From positions 130,540 to 151,480 of the forward strand of contig FR882600.1 of assembly GCA_000435715.1 (NCBI GenBank): a stretch of DNA of 20,941 bases, written 5' to 3'. Below, one piece after another: positions 5,857 to 13,102 of the stretch. The translations under genes were made by a program, and so were the position numbers. Within the stretch, counting starts at the first letter, position 1; every line of letters starts with the position of its first letter. The notes beneath the pieces were generated by a model, which was not told the DNA's origin, did not search any database, and saw only the letters and a list, made by a program, of their open reading frames with translations. The DNA comes from Firmicutes bacterium CAG:145 (GTDB taxonomy: Bacteria > Bacillota > Clostridia > Peptostreptococcales > Anaerovoracaceae).

Positions 5857-6669
5857 ATGAAAAACCATTATTTTACTACAGGCGAATTCGCCAAAATATG
5901 CAGCGTAAGCAAACAGACACTTATCTATTACGACCGGGTGGGCATATTCAGCCCCGACATCACAGGAAGTAACGGCTACAGATATTACTCCTATACGCAG
6001 ATAGAGACTTTTACAGTCATAGCCATGCTCAGAGACCTGGGAGTACATATAAGAGAAATAAAAGCTCACATGGACTGCCGTTCTCCTGAGGCTCTTATAA
6101 GGCTGATGGAATCCAAATCCATGGAAATAGAAAAGAAGATACAGACTCTGTGGCAGACCAGGCAGTATATAGATAAGAAGATACGCATCACCCAGGAAGG
6201 CCAGAAGGCAGTCATAGATACCATACAGATACAGGTTCTTCCTCAGCGATACATGATAACTTCAGATTATAACGGGCCGGATGATACAGCGGCGGTAACT
6301 GAGGCTTTAGGTGATCATTTAAATTATTGCAGCCGGATGGGCCTTCACAATGCTACTCCTATAGGCAGCCTCATTCCCGTAGAGAGCGTTTCAGAAGACG
6401 GTTATAAATACTCAAAGTTCTATACTGCGGTGGAAAGTTTTCCCGATGAAAATGAGCTCTTCTGCGCTCAGGGCGGTCCTCACCTCACTTTATATGATGA
6501 CCACGGCTATGAAAATATAGGAGCAAACTGTCTGAGGATGATGGACTATGCGGCTTCTCATAATTTGAAGCTGGGCAAAATTTTTTATGAAGACGTCATA
6601 TTGGACGATCTCTCTACGGAAGGATATTTCAATTATTTAGTCAGGCTGTCCATACCTTTCTCAGAATAA
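5857..6669 (+). CDS. MerR-family transcriptional regulator with GyrI-like effector domain
   Basis: A 270-aa regulator of the BmrR/BltR type. Residues 1-75 form the winged helix-turn-helix (FTTGEFAKICSVSKQTLIYYD, then SNGYRYYSYTQIE). A coiled-coil dimerisation helix of about 40 residues follows (MESKSMEIEKKIQTLWQTR). The remainder resembles a GyrI-like ligand-binding domain of the kind that senses hydrophobic or cationic drugs. GAGGTG lies 5 nt before the ATG at 5857; earlier in-frame starts lack this. It is divergent from the arsC-like operon and convergent with the sugar symporter, so plausible targets are its own promoter and the divergent operon. Ligand unknown. Confidence 0.88.
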   Translation: MKNHYFTTGEFAKICSVSKQTLIYYDRVGIFSPDITGSNGYRYYSYTQIETFTVIAMLRDLGVHIREIKAHMDCRSPEALIRLMESKSMEIEKKIQTLWQTRQYIDKKIRITQEGQKAVIDTIQIQVLPQRYMITSDYNGPDDTAAVTEALGDHLNYCSRMGLHNATPIGSLIPVESVSEDGYKYSKFYTAVESFPDENELFCAQGGPHLTLYDDHGYENIGANCLRMMDYAASHNLKLGKIFYEDVILDDLSTEGYFNYLVRLSIPFSE

Positions 6670-6699
6670 ACTGCGCAGTGGTTTTCTCCGTATATCAAA

Positions 6700-6727
6700 C
6701 TGCCGGAGGCCTAAAGGCTTCCGGCAG
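6700..6727. terminator. Bidirectional terminator hairpin between regulator and symporter
   Basis: A 13-bp stem (CTGCCGGAGGCCT with its complement, one G-U pair) and an AA loop between two convergent genes. On the plus strand the T-run starts about 9 nt after the stem; on the minus strand TTTGAT follows directly. The stem is very stable, the U-tracts only moderate. Confidence 0.7.
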
Positions 6728-6767
6728 CACGACGTGTTTTTATTCATCTGTCTATCATACTTAAGTT

Positions 6768-8189
6768 CTACTCGAATATCTCGATAAATTCATCTATATC
6801 TATCTCTTCTCCTGCTCTTCTTCGCTCAAGGGCCTCCTTGACTCGATTGAATAATTCCTTAGTCATCGGGAACTTCCTTACGATCAGGGCTACGCATACC
6901 ATTGCTGCTCCCGGAATAACTACGAAGGCATTTTCTACCCAGGTCATGGCCAGCTGAGACTGCGTAGCGGCCTCGCTGTCGAATCCTGCCATGGCGAGGA
7001 TTATACCCAGTACCTGAAGTCCTACCGCTATAGATATGGATTCTGACAGGGACTGAAGAGATATCACTGCCCCCGAGTGTTTCTCTCCTGATATCAATTC
7101 CTCTACTTCACATACGTCATATATCATGGACGGCATAAGCTGCCAGTAACAGGCGTTGGCCACCGCATAGAGCAGACACACCGCCACCAGCATGGAAAAA
7201 GAGTCTACTCCTATTATCCTAGTGGACATCATGGCCAGGCCGCAGAGGCCGATCACACCCATGAACACATCTTTCTTATCAAATCGTCCGGCTAATTTTG
7301 TTATAAGCGGAACCGTCGCCACTCCGGCGACAGTTATCATCATGAGCATAGCCGATACGGTCTTCTCTCCTAAACCCATATTGAATTTCATGAAAAATAC
7401 ACGGTCTGACGAAAATGTTATATTGGCGATCAGATATGCAAGGCTCGAGCCGATTATAATCCTTATGGGCTTGAGTTTCAGGATATTCCAATATTCTCTT
7501 AAGATAGAAGGCAGAGTCTTTATTATGGACTCTTTCTTTTTCTTCTGCGGTTTTACAAAATTTTTATCGTCGTCCTGCTTTATGGACAAAGCGCAGGCCA
7601 GAAGAGCCGCGGCTCCGCATACCCCTACCATCAATCCTACTATCTGCCATGCCTGTCGATCCGTCTTGCCTATGTTCATGCAATAATCCACCACGATAGA
7701 CGGAAGCACCATACCCACACACATTCCCACTTGATTGAAGATATACGCAAAAGACCTGAGCACCGTTCTTTCGTTGTAATCGTCCGTCAAATCAGATCCC
7801 CATGCAAGATATGGCACAAAAAACGAGGAAAAACAGGTCCAGTACATTATCACCATAACCACATAATATATGACTTTAACAGTATCAGAAGCGTCGATGG
7901 CTGTAAAAAGCAGACTCGTAACTATCGCTACAGGAAAAGCCGCCGCCAGCAGAAAAGGCTTTCGCCTTCCGAATCTGGTGAGGGCCGTATCAGATTTGAA
8001 TCCCACTACAGGAGCGCACATCGCCTCCCAAATTGATCCTATGGCGGAGATGGTGCCCGCTACTGCCGGGTTTACTCCGGCAACGGTAGTCAAAAATAAG
8101 AGCAGATATGTACCGGCAAGCATATACATGGCGTTGTCGCATACTGCTCCTACGCCGTAAGACAGTTTAGTCTTAAAGCTGAGCTTCAT
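6768..8189 (-). CDS. GPH-family sugar:cation symporter (MFS, MelB-like)
   Basis: A 473-aa polytopic membrane protein with about 12 hydrophobic segments, of the glycoside-pentoside-hexuronide:cation symporter family (TCDB 2.A.2). Family marks seen are an N-terminal YGVGAVCDNAMY with the Asp and Asn of helix I, the loop SDTALTRFGRRKPFLL, and YLAWGSDLTDDYNERTVL between helices IV and V. The C-terminal tail is charged (EALERRRAGEEIDIDEF). The start at 8189 has AGAGGTG upstream and begins directly at the family's MKLSFKTKLSYG; a 58-codon upstream extension is rejected. No glycosidase or sugar kinase is adjacent, so the substrate (a glycoside, uronide or pentoside) stays open. Confidence 0.9.
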   Translation of the reverse strand: MKLSFKTKLSYGVGAVCDNAMYMLAGTYLLLFLTTVAGVNPAVAGTISAIGSIWEAMCAPVVGFKSDTALTRFGRRKPFLLAAAFPVAIVTSLLFTAIDASDTVKVIYYVVMVIMYWTCFSSFFVPYLAWGSDLTDDYNERTVLRSFAYIFNQVGMCVGMVLPSIVVDYCMNIGKTDRQAWQIVGLMVGVCGAAALLACALSIKQDDDKNFVKPQKKKKESIIKTLPSILREYWNILKLKPIRIIIGSSLAYLIANITFSSDRVFFMKFNMGLGEKTVSAMLMMITVAGVATVPLITKLAGRFDKKDVFMGVIGLCGLAMMSTRIIGVDSFSMLVAVCLLYAVANACYWQLMPSMIYDVCEVEELISGEKHSGAVISLQSLSESISIAVGLQVLGIILAMAGFDSEAATQSQLAMTWVENAFVVIPGAAMVCVALIVRKFPMTKELFNRVKEALERRRAGEEIDIDEFIEIFE

Positions 8190-8512
8190 TCTTATTTCAC
8201 CTCTTTCTTTACGATATAGCAGGCGGCGGGTGATAGTCTCCCGCTCAAGACCCTGAGGGACGAAAAGCTCCCGGCGTTCATTGCAATCGTTCGCTTCGTC
8301 TCTGACGTCTCTGCTGTCCGTTTTGTCTTCGAATCGCCTGCGGCTCTTCGGACAAAAAGGCAAGCAAGCTTGCCAGAAGCTACTCTCTGATTTAAATTGT
8401 AAAGTATATAGTAATTATATAGTCAAGAGGTTTTTGGGAAAATGTCGGCATCAGATATCGAATTATTTAATTTCTCGTTTCTTTCTGCTTAATATCCATA
8501 TTGCTGCGGCGC
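8190..8512. other. Gene-free region upstream of the symporter
   Basis: No supported gene. It contains the terminator-like hairpin at 8354-8374, a second GC-rich hairpin nearer the symporter (minus strand GCGGG/CCCGC, about 8222-8245), and an AT-rich stretch at 8395-8440 that could hold the symporter promoter. In the minus frame the region is open from 8363 but composition and lack of a ribosome site argue against coding. Confidence 0.5.
8354..8374 (-). terminator. Intrinsic terminator-like hairpin upstream of the symporter
   Basis: On the minus strand GGCAAG, loop CTTG, CTTGCC (8374-8359) is followed by five T (8358-8354). It is 165 nt before the symporter start. It may end transcripts from the 89-aa gene, or attenuate transcription from a candidate promoter just upstream (TTGACT near 8432 with a weak -10 near 8405). 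Confidence 0.65.
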
Positions 8513-8782
8513 TCATTCCAATATGGCATAGGCTGTTTTTATCCTAAGTGAAGCAGAAGCTGTTTTGTCACATCGGCTGCTATTTTTTTCATACCACATT
8601 GACACTGCAATCTGAAACATCGCAATGATGAGAGAAGCAGCCATTATCACCGTAAATCCCTGTCGAAAATCGACTTCCCCGTAAACTGTATCGGCTCTGT
8701 ACATGGCAAGTGTAAGGGGTGAGGCTGACGCAATAAAAGCGCAGCACCCCTTTATGACAGCCTTTCGGTTTTTAGAATTCAT
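8513..8782 (-). CDS. Small two-helix membrane protein, 89 aa, unrecognised
   Basis: Two hydrophobic segments are visible, about residues 8-30 (KGCCAFIASASPLTLAMY) and 42-63 (FTVIMAASLIIAMFQIAVSMWY), with a positively charged N-terminus MNSKNRK and a polar, Lys/Arg-rich tail after WYEKNSS. The start at 8782 is preceded by a weak GGGGAT site; an upstream GTG or ATG giving 97 aa is possible. A terminator-like hairpin and a promoter candidate lie upstream. I recognise no family. The gene sits in the accessory block that separates dnaJ from prmA. Confidence 0.6.
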   Translation of the reverse strand: MNSKNRKAVIKGCCAFIASASPLTLAMYRADTVYGEVDFRQGFTVIMAASLIIAMFQIAVSMWYEKNSSRCDKTASASLRIKTAYAILE

Positions 8783-8812
8783 TTTATATCCCCATCTCAA
8801 CTCCACTTAGCC

Positions 8813-8864
8813 GTTAAAAAATACAATAAAAGCGTACAGGCAATATTTATTCAGCCTCTACGCT
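8813..8864 (-). terminator. Terminator-like hairpin in leader of the 89-aa gene
   Basis: Minus-strand AGCGTA (8864-8859) pairs with TACGCT (8836-8831), with an inner GGC/GCC pairing, and is followed by TTTTATTG then TTTTTT. It lies between a promoter candidate (8965-8993) and the 89-aa gene, so it either ends a short RNA or attenuates the gene. Confidence 0.5.
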
Positions 8865-8964
8865 ATTTATCCGTTTCCATATATGTCATACCTTCTCAGT
8901 TCATTAGATAAATTCTGCATATTATATGTTTAAATAAATATTATCTAATCTCTGTATTATCATA

Positions 8965-8993
8965 AAGCTATCACATTCTTTTAATTATGTCAA
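8965..8993 (-). promoter_or_regulatory. Promoter candidate upstream of the short RNA / 89-aa gene
   Basis: Minus-strand TTGACA (8993-8988), 17-bp spacer, TAGCTT (8970-8965). The -35 is perfect, the -10 poor (three of six). The predicted transcript would first meet an inverted repeat (ATTAGATAA 8949-8941 with 8911-8903) and then the terminator-like hairpin. Confidence 0.45.
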
Positions 8994-9304
8994 TTAATTT
9001 TCAAATTACGACGAAAACCTGTAAGCCAAATATGATAATGTCTCAGAATACTGCAAATGAAAATGTTCCAAAGGCATGGAGGATGTGATAAACTAACCTC
9101 CTGTGAAAGAGGATCACCATCAGAAATGTAACTCTCACAATGAACGAACAGAAAAAGCATGAAGCAATCAAAAATCCAGCAGAGGGAAACTAAAATAAGA
9201 AGTGCGCCATCTATGGCAGACCTATCTTACCTACGCTGATGAGGCCATTGCAACAGCCGTGAAGCTCATCCCTGTCCCAGCGTTAAATTATCGGCTGCCA
9301 AAGA

Positions 9305-9351
9305 CAAAAAACGGATGAGACCCGTCCCGGCAAGGGACGAATGTCATCCGT
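9305..9351 (-). terminator. Intrinsic terminator of the hrcA-grpE-dnaK-dnaJ operon
   Basis: Minus-strand ACGGATGA (9351-9344) and TCATCCGT (9318-9311) form the outer stem, GTCCC/GGGAC an inner stem, separated by a symmetric 5-nt internal loop, followed by TTTTTT. It is 18 nt after the dnaJ stop, so prmA is not in this transcript. Confidence 0.92.
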
Positions 9352-9368
9352 CGTCTATTATATCCCTG

Positions 9369-10526
9369 TTATTTAAACATCTCTTTTAACTTCTCCGCAA
9401 AGCCGCCCTTTTTTTGATAACAATCTTCAGTTACAACCTTACCCATTTCGGTTATGGCCTTTTTCTGTTTATTGTTCAGTTTGGTCGGCACTTCCAGATT
9501 AACCTTTACGTACAGATCGCCCTTAGCCTCTCGGCGAAGCTTTTTGACGCCCTTTTCTTTCAGCCTGAATACAGTTCCCGGCTGAGTTCCCGCAGGTATC
9601 TTATAAGACACTTTTCCATCCAGCGTAGGTACGATGAGTTCTGCTCCCAAAGCTGCCTGATCGAAACTGATAGGCATTTCCAGATACAGATCGTCTCCCT
9701 TTCTCTTAAATATCTTATGCGGCTTGACAGTAATGACTATATACAGATCTCCGTCCGGTCCGCCGTTAGTTCCCGGCTCGCCCTGGCCTCTGATAGGAAT
9801 CACACTTTCGTTGTCAACGCCGGCGGGTATGTCTATGGAAAGTTTTACGCTCTTGCGTATTCTGCCGGTGCCCTTACATTCAGGACAAGACTCTTCTATG
9901 ATCTTGCCGCTGCCTCCGCACTGATCGCACGTAGTAACGCTCTGAAACTGTCCGAAAGGCGTCTTCTGAGTCTGTGATACCTGGCCGCTGCCTCCGCACT
10001 TAGGACAAGTTTTTTTAGATGTTCCGGACTTGTTTCCTTCCCCTTTACATGTAGGGCAAGTGACATATTTATTTATCTGAAGGTTCTTTTTAGTTCCGAA
10101 GCAGGCTTCCTCAAAGGTAATCGTGATGGCCTTCTGCAGATCTCTTCCCTTTTTAGGCTGATTCGCCCTTCTCTGCTGTCCGCCGAAGCCGCCTCCTCCA
10201 AAGCCGCCTCCGAACATTCCTCCGAACATATCGAAGATATCTTCAAAACCTCCGAAACCAGAGCCGCCGAAGCCGCCTCCGCCGAAACCGGAATTCGGAT
10301 CTACTCCCGCATGGCCGAACCTGTCGTACTTGCTCTTCTTCTCAGGATCGGACAAGACGCTGTATGCCTCATTTACCTCTTTAAATTTTTCTTCTGCAGT
10401 CTTGTCTCCGGGGTTCTTGTCGGGATGATATTTCATCGCCATCTTTCTGAAAGCCTTTTTTATTTCATCCTCGCCGGCGCCCTTCTTTAAACCAAGCACT
10501 TCATAGTAATCACGTTTTTCTGCCAT
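9369..10526 (-). CDS. dnaJ: Molecular chaperone DnaJ (Hsp40)
   Basis: Class I J-protein co-chaperone that delivers unfolded clients to DnaK and stimulates its ATPase. Domain order: J domain (residues 1-70) with the catalytic HPD tripeptide in YHPDKNPGD; Gly/Phe-rich linker (about 75-120, GGGFGGSGFGG repeats); Zn-finger region with four CxxCxGxG modules (CPTCKGEG, CPKCGGSG, CDQCGGSG, CPECKGTG); C-terminal client-binding and dimerisation domains. At 385 aa it is complete. An AGAGGTT site precedes the ATG. It is the last gene of the HrcA-controlled operon, 93 nt after dnaK, with a hairpin in that gap and a strong terminator after it. Confidence 0.98.
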   Translation of the reverse strand: MAEKRDYYEVLGLKKGAGEDEIKKAFRKMAMKYHPDKNPGDKTAEEKFKEVNEAYSVLSDPEKKSKYDRFGHAGVDPNSGFGGGGFGGSGFGGFEDIFDMFGGMFGGGFGGGGFGGQQRRANQPKKGRDLQKAITITFEEACFGTKKNLQINKYVTCPTCKGEGNKSGTSKKTCPKCGGSGQVSQTQKTPFGQFQSVTTCDQCGGSGKIIEESCPECKGTGRIRKSVKLSIDIPAGVDNESVIPIRGQGEPGTNGGPDGDLYIVITVKPHKIFKRKGDDLYLEMPISFDQAALGAELIVPTLDGKVSYKIPAGTQPGTVFRLKEKGVKKLRREAKGDLYVKVNLEVPTKLNNKQKKAITEMGKVVTEDCYQKKGGFAEKLKEMFK

Positions 10527-10547
10527 ATTCTAACCTCTGATAAGCAA

Positions 10548-10589
10548 GCAAATATTTCCTTCCATATTTGAAAGAAGGAAATATTTTGC
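10548..10589 (-). repeat. Hairpin in the dnaK-dnaJ intergenic region
   Basis: A 13-bp perfect stem, AAATATTTCCTTC with GAAGGAAATATTT, and an 11-nt loop, with matching GC/TTGC flanks. No long T-run follows on the minus strand, so it is more likely an mRNA processing or stability element than a full terminator. Confidence 0.65.
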
Positions 10590-10619
10590 TTTGCTGAAAT
10601 ATTTTTTGATATGCGGCGA

Positions 10620-12494
10620 TTATTTGTCGTCGTCTACTACTTCATAGTCTGCATCTACTACGTTGTCATCCGCAGGGCCTGTCTGCTCTGTTCCCTGAGC
10701 CTGCTGTCCCGGATCAAAACCTGCGCCGGCTGCAGCCGAAGGATCCTGACCTGCCGCCTGGGCCTGTTGATACAGCTTAGTAGAAATGATGTGGAATTTC
10801 TCCGTAAGAGCTTCCGTCTTTTCCTTTATCTGGTCTACCGTTCCGTTGTTTAAGACGGCCTGAAGCTGATCTTTAGCATCGTTGATTTCAGTCTTTTCTT
10901 CTTCGCTCAGCTTATCTCCCAGATCTTTTACGGATTTTTCGGTTTCATATACGAGAGATTCCGCTCTGTTTCTTATCTCTACTTCTTCTTTTCTCTTCTT
11001 GTCCTCTTCAGCATATGCTTCCGCTTCCTTGACCTTCTTGTTGATCTCGTCTTCGGAAAGATTGGTGGAAGAAGTGATAGTTATTCTCTGTTCCTTGCCT
11101 GTTCCCATATCCTTGGCGCTTACGTTTACGATACCGTTGGCGTCGATGTCGAAAGTGACTTCGATCTGAGGTATTCCGCGAGGAGCCGGAGCGATTCCTG
11201 TGAGCTGGAATCTTCCTAAAGTGGTGTTGCCTGAGGCCATCTCTCTTTCACCCTGCATTACATGGATGTCTACAGCCGTCTGATTGTCGGCGGCAGTTGA
11301 GAATATCTGGCTCTTCTTCGTAGGGATAGTAGTATTTCTTTCTATGAGCTTTGTAGCCACTCCGCCCAGAGTCTCTATGGAGAGGGACAGAGGAGTTACG
11401 TCCAGAAGAAGCACGTCGTGTACTTCGCCTGTCAGCACGCCTGCCTGAATGGCTGCTCCGATTGCTACGCACTCGTCAGGGTTGATACCCTTGAAAGGAT
11501 CTTTACCCGTAACTTTCTTCACCGCTTCCTGAACAGCAGGTATTCTGGTGGAACCTCCTACCAGGATGACCTTTGCGATATCGGAGTTTGAAACTCCCGC
11601 ATCAGCCATGGCCTTTTTCATAGGTCCTATAGTCCTTTCAACCAGATGTCCCGTCAGCTGATCAAACTTGGCTCTGGTCAGATCTTCATTCATGTGAAGA
11701 GGACCGTCGGCCGTAACTGTTATAAACGGCAGGTTGATATTAGTAGTCTGGGAACCGGAGAGTTCCTTCTTGGCCTTCTCAGCCGCTTCCTTCAGTCTCT
11801 GTAGAGCCATCTTGTCTGCTCTTAGATCTACACCGTGTTCCTTGGCGAAATTATCTGCCAGATAATTAAGGATGACTTCATCGAAGTCGTCACCGCCCAA
11901 ATGCGTATCTCCATTCGTAGCCAGTACTTCGAATACTCCGTCGCCCAGTTCCAGGATGGATACGTCGAAAGTACCTCCGCCCAGGTCGTATACCAGAATC
12001 TTGTGAGATCCTTCTTCTTTGTCAAGACCGTAGGCCAAAGAAGCTGCCGTAGGTTCGTTGATTATTCTCTTTACGTCAAGTCCCGCAATCTTGCCGGCGT
12101 CTTTAGTCGCCTGCTTCTGAGCGTCAGAGAAGTATGCCGGTACTGTGATTACAGCCTCCGTCACCTTTTCTCCCAGATAGCTTTCAGCGTCGTTCTTCAG
12201 TTTTGTAAGGATCATCGCTGAAATATCCTGCGGAGTATAATCCTTGCCGTCGATGGTTACCTTATAATTTTCTCCCATATGTCTCTTGATGGAAGAAATA
12301 GTTCTGTCGGGATTTGTTACCGCCTGTCTCTTGGCAGTCTCTCCCACCAGTCTTTCTCCGTCTTTTTTGAAACCCACTACCGACGGAGTAGTTCTCATTC
12401 CTTCTGCATTAGCTATAACTGTAGGCTCACCGCCTTCTAATACTGCAACGCAAGAGTTTGTAGTTCCTAAGTCAATACCAATTACTTTTGCCAT
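10620..12494 (-). CDS. dnaK: Molecular chaperone DnaK (Hsp70)
   Basis: ATP-dependent Hsp70 chaperone. The nucleotide-binding domain (about 1-360) opens with GIDLGTTNSCVAV and has DLGGGTFDVSIL and the adenosine motif VGGSTRIPAVQ; the linker DVLLLDVTPLSLSIE and substrate-binding domain follow, then a helical lid and a Gln/Ala/Gly-rich tail ending DADYEVVDDDK. At 624 aa it is full length. Between GETAKRQAVTNP and YTPQDISAMIL the approximately 25-residue insert found in diderm DnaKs is missing, a mark of Gram-positive origin. The ATG has AGGAGG 8 nt upstream. It follows grpE by 14 nt. Confidence 0.98.
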   Translation of the reverse strand: MAKVIGIDLGTTNSCVAVLEGGEPTVIANAEGMRTTPSVVGFKKDGERLVGETAKRQAVTNPDRTISSIKRHMGENYKVTIDGKDYTPQDISAMILTKLKNDAESYLGEKVTEAVITVPAYFSDAQKQATKDAGKIAGLDVKRIINEPTAASLAYGLDKEEGSHKILVYDLGGGTFDVSILELGDGVFEVLATNGDTHLGGDDFDEVILNYLADNFAKEHGVDLRADKMALQRLKEAAEKAKKELSGSQTTNINLPFITVTADGPLHMNEDLTRAKFDQLTGHLVERTIGPMKKAMADAGVSNSDIAKVILVGGSTRIPAVQEAVKKVTGKDPFKGINPDECVAIGAAIQAGVLTGEVHDVLLLDVTPLSLSIETLGGVATKLIERNTTIPTKKSQIFSTAADNQTAVDIHVMQGEREMASGNTTLGRFQLTGIAPAPRGIPQIEVTFDIDANGIVNVSAKDMGTGKEQRITITSSTNLSEDEINKKVKEAEAYAEEDKKRKEEVEIRNRAESLVYETEKSVKDLGDKLSEEEKTEINDAKDQLQAVLNNGTVDQIKEKTEALTEKFHIISTKLYQQAQAAGQDPSAAAGAGFDPGQQAQGTEQTGPADDNVVDADYEVVDDDK

Positions 12495-12508
12495 TTTCTT
12501 TCCTCCTG

Positions 12509-13102
12509 TTAGTTAGCAACCTTCACCATGGAAGGTCTGATTACTTTGTTATTTAAAATGTACCCCTTCTGAAGGACTTCCGTCACCTTTCCGCTTTCGT
12601 ACTCGGCAGAGTCCTCAGTCATCACAGCGTTGTGGAAATTAGGATCGAAATCCTCTCCCAAGGCCGCTATCTCGCTGGCTCCGGCTTTCTCAAGCACCGA
12701 CAACAGCTGTTTTAAGATCATTTCCATTCCTTTGCAGAAGCTGTCGTCTTTATCCCCTGCCGCCAGAGCTCTCTCAAAGTTATCTATCACATTAAGCAGT
12801 TCGCTGATTATCTTTTCATTAGCGAACGCATAAATGTCGCCTTTTTCTTTTTCTGTCCTGCGTTTAAAGTTCTGAAAATCTGCCATGAGTCTCAGATACT
12901 TGACGTTCAGCGCCTCTTCTTCCTGATCTTTCTCAGGCTGCTCGCTTTCTTTTTTATCCGGATCCGAACTTTCTCTTTCGGCTCCGCTAAAAGATCCGTC
13001 ACTGTCTTTAGCCTCGTCTTGCTGACCTTCAGCGTTCTTCACTTTTTCTTCGCAAGCCTCTTCACATTCTTTCTTTGCTTTTTTCTTAGCGTCATCACTC
13101 AT
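12509..13102 (-). CDS. grpE: Nucleotide exchange factor GrpE
   Basis: Co-chaperone that releases ADP from DnaK. A charged, Lys/Glu-rich N-terminal region (about 1-65) leads into the long coiled coil around VKYLRLMADFQNFKRRTEKEK, the four-helix region, and the C-terminal beta-wing (VTEVLQKGYILNNKVIRPSMV). At 197 aa it is normal. The start at 13102 (MSDDAKKK) lies about 10 nt after GGAGGT; the alternative ATG at 13111 is only 2 nt from it. The gene begins inside the end of hrcA (8-nt overlap), suggesting coupled translation. Confidence 0.95.
   Translation of the reverse strand: MSDDAKKKAKKECEEACEEKVKNAEGQQDEAKDSDGSFSGAERESSDPDKKESEQPEKDQEEEALNVKYLRLMADFQNFKRRTEKEKGDIYAFANEKIISELLNVIDNFERALAAGDKDDSFCKGMEMILKQLLSVLEKAGASEIAALGEDFDPNFHNAVMTEDSAEYESGKVTEVLQKGYILNNKVIRPSMVKVAN

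Larger units (their letters stand above)
8807..9310. other. AT-rich gene-free region with possible leader RNA and gene debris
   Basis: Roughly 500 nt between the dnaJ terminator and the 89-aa gene. The segment 8870-9020 is markedly AT-rich compared with its neighbours and carries the promoter, inverted repeat and terminator described separately. The segment 9060-9300 is more balanced; a plus-strand frame at about 9210-9320 (EVRHLWQTYLTYADEA...) has protein-like composition and may be a decayed gene end, but no family or mobile-element hallmark is recognisable. Confidence 0.4.

Noticed and set aside
8190..8363. 58-codon N-terminal extension of the symporter starting at TTG
   Set aside because: It begins inside the terminator-like hairpin, has no ribosome site and is charged, unlike any GPH protein N-terminus.
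9414..9977. 187-aa plus-strand ORF opposite dnaJ
   Set aside because: Mirror of a highly conserved gene; no start signal or domain.
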